DNA from: an uncultured Akkermansia sp.
Lineage (GTDB): Bacteria; Verrucomicrobiota; Verrucomicrobiia; Verrucomicrobiales; Akkermansiaceae
DNA length: 64,000 nt
Assembly (NCBI GenBank): GCA_904501975.1
Contig: CAJGCZ010000007.1
Coordinates: 1 to 64,000, forward strand
Direction of reading: 5' to 3'
In this document: positions 60,187 through 64,000 of the stretch, in pieces
Numbering within the stretch: position 1 is the stretch's first letter
Layout: each line of letters begins with the position of its first letter
Program-made: the position numbers and the translations under genes
The notes under the pieces: model-generated
Told to the model about the DNA's origin: nothing
Databases searched by the model: none
What the model saw: only the letters and a program-made list of their open reading frames with translations

Positions 60187-61599
60187 ATGAAAAAATCTAT
60201 TTTACTCTCCTTGGTCGGGCTGCTGGGCAGCGCCTTTGCTGAGCAAGTTACCATATTGGGCATCAATGACATGCATGCCAATATCGACAGCGTGCCGAAC
60301 CTGACTACCTGCGTACAGCAAGAACGCGCTAAGGCCCCCCGGCTTCTCTTACTTTCTGCCGGCGATAACCGCACCGGCAGCCCTTATGTGGACTGCGGAG
60401 ACCACCCCGGAGCTTCTATGATTGAGCTCATGAACCACATCGGCTTTGATTTGTCTGCTCTGGGCAATCATGAGTTCGACGGCGGCCCCGCCGCCCTGGC
60501 TCACTGCATCAAGACTGCCGACTTTGAGTTTGTGAGCGCCAACGTATTCCCCACTGATACGCACGGCATACAGCTCAAGCCGTACAAAATTTTCGAGCGC
60601 GATGGTGTCCGCATTGGCGTGGTAGGCCTACTGCAGGTGGATGCCAACGGACGCCCGGATGCACACCCGGACCAGTGCAAAGGAATCGGATTCCTTAATC
60701 CGTTGGAAGTAGCCCCTGCTTTCCGTTATCTGCGCAGCCAGTGTGATATCCTTATTCTGCTGACTCACCTGGGATTTGAGACCGATATTGAGCTTGCCCG
60801 CATTTTCCCCGAGGCAGATGCCATTATCGGCGGACACAGCCACACGCGCGTGGAAAACGGCCACCTTGAGAACGGGGTCTTGATTACCCAAACGCAGAAC
60901 AAGCTCAAGTACCTTACCCGCCTCACCTTCGATGTTGAAAACGGCAAAGTGCTCAGCAAGAAAGCTGAACTGCTACCGCTGAAGAATTACGAAGCCGATG
61001 CCACCACCGCCGCGATGGTGGAGCAAATTAAGGCACAACCTTTCTTTAAGCGTGTTCTTTCCACGGTTAAGCGAGATATTAGCCGTCGTGAGAGCATGGG
61101 CTGCATGATGGCCGATGCTATCCGCAGCTGTGTTGGTACGGATATTGCCGTGGTCAACATGGGCAACGTGCGCTTGGACTCCTTCCCGGCGGGTCCCATT
61201 ACCGTGGCCGACGTCTACAGCCTCGACCCCTTCGGCAATGATACCATCCGCATGACGGTAACAGGCACCGAGCTTATTCGTGTGCTGGAGAACATTACTC
61301 AGAACGACGACCACGGCGCTCCCTGCGTATCCGGCATGAGCTACAAGGCCGTTTGGCCCAAGGGGGCAGACAGAATGCGCATCACCTCTGCCCATCTCGC
61401 AGATGGCACCCCGATTAACCCGGAAGCCCGCTACACTCTGGCCATCAACTCCTACCTCTGCGCCACCACAGAGGCCATGCCTGCCGACCCCGGCGTATCT
61501 GCCCACATAGACGGGGCCACCAGCATGATTAAGGTACTGGAAACCAAGGCAGAAATCGACTATGCCGATGTTTCGCGAGTTGAGTTGACCAAAGAATAA
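60187..61599 (+). CDS. Secreted 5'-nucleotidase/metallophosphatase, tandem duplicate
   Basis: 470 aa with a signal peptide (MKKSILLSLVGLLGSAFA). Same motifs as the gene upstream: GINDMHANID, GDNRTG, GNHEFDGG, LTHLGFE and GGHSHTRVE; the C-terminal domain keeps NMGNVRLDSFPAG and DPFGNDTIRM. Comparison by eye shows alignment along the full length with many identical blocks, so it is a duplication with some divergence, possibly in substrate. 12 bases after the first copy and 8 bases before an ankyrin gene; likely one operon. Confidence 0.92.
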   Translation: MKKSILLSLVGLLGSAFAEQVTILGINDMHANIDSVPNLTTCVQQERAKAPRLLLLSAGDNRTGSPYVDCGDHPGASMIELMNHIGFDLSALGNHEFDGGPAALAHCIKTADFEFVSANVFPTDTHGIQLKPYKIFERDGVRIGVVGLLQVDANGRPDAHPDQCKGIGFLNPLEVAPAFRYLRSQCDILILLTHLGFETDIELARIFPEADAIIGGHSHTRVENGHLENGVLITQTQNKLKYLTRLTFDVENGKVLSKKAELLPLKNYEADATTAAMVEQIKAQPFFKRVLSTVKRDISRRESMGCMMADAIRSCVGTDIAVVNMGNVRLDSFPAGPITVADVYSLDPFGNDTIRMTVTGTELIRVLENITQNDDHGAPCVSGMSYKAVWPKGADRMRITSAHLADGTPINPEARYTLAINSYLCATTEAMPADPGVSAHIDGATSMIKVLETKAEIDYADVSRVELTKE

Positions 61600-61607
61600 T
61601 CCCGGCC

Positions 61608-63008
61608 ATGCAAATTCGCCATTCTCATCTCCTTATGTGGTTACTGGCCGGAGCCCCGACGCTGTGGGCTCTGGGGCCGGAGGATATTGCCAACCATACC
61701 GTGAGCATTCACATGACGGGCGCTCAAGTGGCTCGCTCACGCATGTACCAAGTGCCTGAGCTTCCGTGGCATACATGGAAGGAGGTGACGGATTTCGTCA
61801 TCGACTTCCCGGAAAGCTCCGGCTTCTCCACCACAGCGGAGTACAGCCTCCGTAAAGATTTGGCCGTCAGTTATCATTCGCAAACGAGTGAAGGTAGAGC
61901 CTATGTCAAATTGGAAGGTGCGGATTTAAGCGTTCTCGTCACCCTCACCTATACGGACAACAGCTCCGGCACGGCCGAAATTGTCTGGCATGAGGCCGGT
62001 GACACCCGCCACATTCGCAACACCACCTTCTCGGTTCAGCAGGATTCTGATGCGGCCTCTCGCGTGGAGCTGCCGGAAGAAATTATTGCACGCGACCCGG
62101 AGATGTGGGATGACGGGCTGGCTGATATTCTGAAAGAAATAGAAGCCACCCGCTATAAAAATGCCACAGATAAACTGTACCAAAAACGCCTGATTACCCT
62201 GCTGCCGCAGGTGATGATGACCTTTGATGCCTCATACACCAACCCAGACTATAAGGGAAACACGGCCCTGCACTACGCCTGCGGGCTCAGCCATGTAAAA
62301 CTGGTTCAGTGGCTGGTGGACCATGGGGCAGACATGCAGATGTCCACCGATAAAGGCGCCAGTATCGATGCCTGCATCGGCGGCAAAAACGCAGCCAAAA
62401 TTAAAGCCATTCTCCAAGAGGCTCGCGCCTGGCGAGATGCCCCGTACCAAGGCCCGAAGGTGACTGACGAAGAGGCTCGACAAGCAGCCGACTTCATGGA
62501 TGTGGCCTTTGCCGGCGTTGCTTTGGAAGATGCCCATTACGCGTTCACCGTAAACGATGCAGAAGCAGAACGCATGGCTCGCACACTCTACCGTTACATC
62601 AAAGACGACAATGGCATATATAGTCTGTGCTTATGCCCCACGGATATGACCGCGATTCATCTCACCCGCGTATTGAACGCTAAGATGACAGAAGACCAGT
62701 TTGTGGAGAGCATCATGCGAGATTTGACGCAACGCCGCTTTTACATGCAACAGGTTTATCGCAAGGATAGCTTCATCCTGTCGCATCTTCCGCACATGAT
62801 TCTGACCCGCGAAGACGAGGGAATGGACTACGATGGAATGAGCGCCGTGTATCGCGCGGCACGTGAGGGGAACGCAGAGCTGGTACGCTGGCTCATCAGC
62901 AACGGAGCAGACCGTCGCTTGCTCGATGAAGAAGGTAAACCCACCAAACTTCCGGCAGATACACCCAATTATGCAGAGGTACAAAAAGCCCTGCAAATGA
63001 AAGATTAA
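61608..63008 (+). CDS. Secreted ankyrin-repeat protein
   Basis: 466 aa with a signal peptide (about 1-21, TLWA). An N-terminal beta-rich domain about 25-140 is followed by ankyrin repeats near 200-260 (NTALHYACGLSHVKLVQWLVDHGAD), a helical spacer, and a final repeat pair about 405-450 (SAVYRAAREGNAELVRWLISNGAD). Closely related to the partial gene at 63255 over its beta domain, the LYQKRL helix and the ankyrin segment. Ankyrins bind proteins; an exported role is likely. In the 58756-64000 operon. Confidence 0.85.
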   Translation: MQIRHSHLLMWLLAGAPTLWALGPEDIANHTVSIHMTGAQVARSRMYQVPELPWHTWKEVTDFVIDFPESSGFSTTAEYSLRKDLAVSYHSQTSEGRAYVKLEGADLSVLVTLTYTDNSSGTAEIVWHEAGDTRHIRNTTFSVQQDSDAASRVELPEEIIARDPEMWDDGLADILKEIEATRYKNATDKLYQKRLITLLPQVMMTFDASYTNPDYKGNTALHYACGLSHVKLVQWLVDHGADMQMSTDKGASIDACIGGKNAAKIKAILQEARAWRDAPYQGPKVTDEEARQAADFMDVAFAGVALEDAHYAFTVNDAEAERMARTLYRYIKDDNGIYSLCLCPTDMTAIHLTRVLNAKMTEDQFVESIMRDLTQRRFYMQQVYRKDSFILSHLPHMILTREDEGMDYDGMSAVYRAAREGNAELVRWLISNGADRRLLDEEGKPTKLPADTPNYAEVQKALQMKD

Positions 63009-63032
63009 CACTTAACACAATTTTATACGACA

Positions 63033-63236
63033 ATGGCCAAACAAAAGAAAGAAAAAGAACCGGAGATGACCACGCTGGAGTTTATCTGGTTTTACATTAA
63101 AGAGATTGCCGGCGCACTGGCACTTATAGGCTTTGGTTGTGCTCTCTATTATTATGCGGATGATATCAGCGCCTGGTTCGGCGATATGGTTCAATCCGCG
63201 TTCAACGAGCTTCTGCGTATGCTGGGAGTGGAATAA
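63033..63236 (+). CDS. Small single-pass membrane protein
   Basis: 67 aa. A Lys/Glu-rich N-terminus (MAKQKKEKEPEM), one hydrophobic segment about 18-45 (FIWFYIKEIAGALALIGFGC) and an amphipathic C-terminal helix (ISAWFGDMVQSAFNELL). Spacing (24 bases after, 18 bases before the two ankyrin genes) and codon use like its neighbours support it as real. Orientation and role unknown; it may anchor or assist the neighbouring secreted ankyrin proteins. Confidence 0.65.
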   Translation: MAKQKKEKEPEMTTLEFIWFYIKEIAGALALIGFGCALYYYADDISAWFGDMVQSAFNELLRMLGVE

Positions 63237-63254
63237 AACAATCCAGAAACAACG

Positions 63255-64000
63255 ATGAAATCACTTACCTCTATACTCACTCTGATAGTATCTGCCGGCG
63301 CAGTTGTTGCTGAGCAGGCTGCTCCCGTATGCATGGATGGCAAGATTTTGGAGATATGTGTACGCAATGGTAAAACAACCACTACAGATAAAAACGAGCG
63401 CCCCACCCATTGGCAGCCGTGTACACACAGCTCTCTTTATCTGCATTTTCCCGCAAACAGTAATAACAGCTACAGCTACCAATTGCATGAATCCACCGAG
63501 GATTCACCATGGCCGCCTGTTGTTGTAACTTATAGGCCCAAGGATTCAGCCATTTGGATTACTGGCAATGACATGCATGTAGACATTCAACTCTATTTCT
63601 CATCTGCAACAGAGGGCACGGCTGACGTAGCTTGGCACGAAGAGGAGGTTTCTTGGTATGTTGAAAACGCAACATTCCACCTTAATACAGCTAATGTTAC
63701 CTCCGGCTATGTTGCCATGCCGCAGGAGGAGGAAACGGACGGCGCCATCCAAAGCGTTGACGATGGACTCAGCGAGCTGGTACGAGAGCTGGAAAACCAC
63801 ACCTACACCGGCGCCGTAGAGAAGTTGTACCAAAAGCGGTTACTCTCTGTTCTTCCTCAAATTATGGAGGGAGGCGACGTTAACACGGTTATTACCAAGG
63901 CCAACGGCACCACCGCTTTGCACAATGCCTGCGGGCTCAGCCACGTTGAAATTGTGCAATGGCTTGTCGACCACGGAGCCGACCTCGATGCAAAAACCGC
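63255..64000 (+). CDS. Secreted ankyrin-repeat protein (partial, runs off the window)
   Basis: The reading frame is open from the ATG at 63255 to the last base: 248 codons are visible. Signal peptide MKSLTSILTLIVSAGAVVA, then a beta-rich domain with VVTYRPKDSAIWITGND and TADVAWHEEE, then VEKLYQKRLLSVLPQIM and the ankyrin start NGTTALHNACGLSHVEIVQWLVDHGADLD. It is a clear paralogue of 61608-63008. The C-terminal part, including further repeats, lies beyond the window. Same operon as the preceding genes. Confidence 0.85.
   Translation, partial: MKSLTSILTLIVSAGAVVAEQAAPVCMDGKILEICVRNGKTTTTDKNERPTHWQPCTHSSLYLHFPANSNNSYSYQLHESTEDSPWPPVVVTYRPKDSAIWITGNDMHVDIQLYFSSATEGTADVAWHEEEVSWYVENATFHLNTANVTSGYVAMPQEEETDGAIQSVDDGLSELVRELENHTYTGAVEKLYQKRLLSVLPQIMEGGDVNTVITKANGTTALHNACGLSHVEIVQWLVDHGADLDAKT

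Overview
The window (64 kb, moderately GC-rich, densely coded, no rRNA or tRNA recognised) looks like chromosome from a Verrucomicrobiota gut bacterium of the Akkermansia type. The best marker is a secreted zinc protease (46701-47903) that closely resembles, from memory, the mucin O-glycopeptidase OgpA/OpeRATOR of Akkermansia muciniphila. A secreted GH20 hexosaminidase, an SGNH esterase, a type III glutamine synthetase and an RpiB-SHMT fusion agree with this. Genus-level assignment is inference.

Layout. 1-365: non-coding array of small hairpins. 366-1796 (-): secreted SGNH hydrolase. 2014-7399 (+): surface-glycan block with one GT8 and three GT2 glycosyltransferases and a eukaryote-type hisA; its first half is AT-rich and probably imported. 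7753-8636 (+): two small coiled-coil lipoproteins. 8797-10248 (+): atypical tryptophanase/tyrosine phenol-lyase relative. 10335-12410 (-): GH20. 12684-19163 (-): tightly coupled operon of two MsbA-like ABC exporters and two uncharacterised proteins. 19284-20450 (-): aspartate aminotransferase. 20655-22022 (+): GNAT enzyme and a tail-anchored orphan. 22101-23786 (-): RpiB-SHMT. 23870-31610 (-): hom, lysC, two TPR membrane proteins and murJ in one run, joining diaminopimelate supply to lipid II flipping. 31738-34071 (+): double SNase protein and rarA. 34156-36261 (-): glnN. 36466-39846: two TlpA-like thioredoxins on either side of a dynamin-like GTPase. 39853-43625 (+): nitroreductase, then a coupled four-gene set of OLD-like ATPase, PD-(D/E)xK-like protein and two DUF1287 proteins. 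43664-50536 (+): nadA, midA-like, menE-like, OgpA-like protease, zinc-less ROK kinase, DUF4153-like membrane protein. 50795-54808 (-): Cys-rich redox protein, BASS transporter, short PgpH-type HD phosphodiesterase, tyrosine recombinase. 55041-64000 (+): envelope gene cluster with ankyrin/Sel1 proteins, TMEM43-family protein, lipoprotein, tiny beta-grasp-like protein, tandem 5'-nucleotidases and a partial ankyrin gene at the window end.

Two genome-level signals recur. First, a roughly 125-bp non-coding repeat with two hairpins occurs three times (7448-7572, 12511-12635, 50605-50722). Second, many genes carry good sigma70-like promoters whose -10 box lies only 6-14 bases before the start codon, which implies leaderless or nearly leaderless mRNAs and fixes several start codons.

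The most promising candidates for something undescribed are the ATPase/nuclease-like/DUF1287/DUF1287 operon (40449-43625), the ABC-ABC-unknown-unknown operon (12684-19163), and the secreted ankyrin/nucleotidase cluster (55041-64000). No function is proven by sequence alone.
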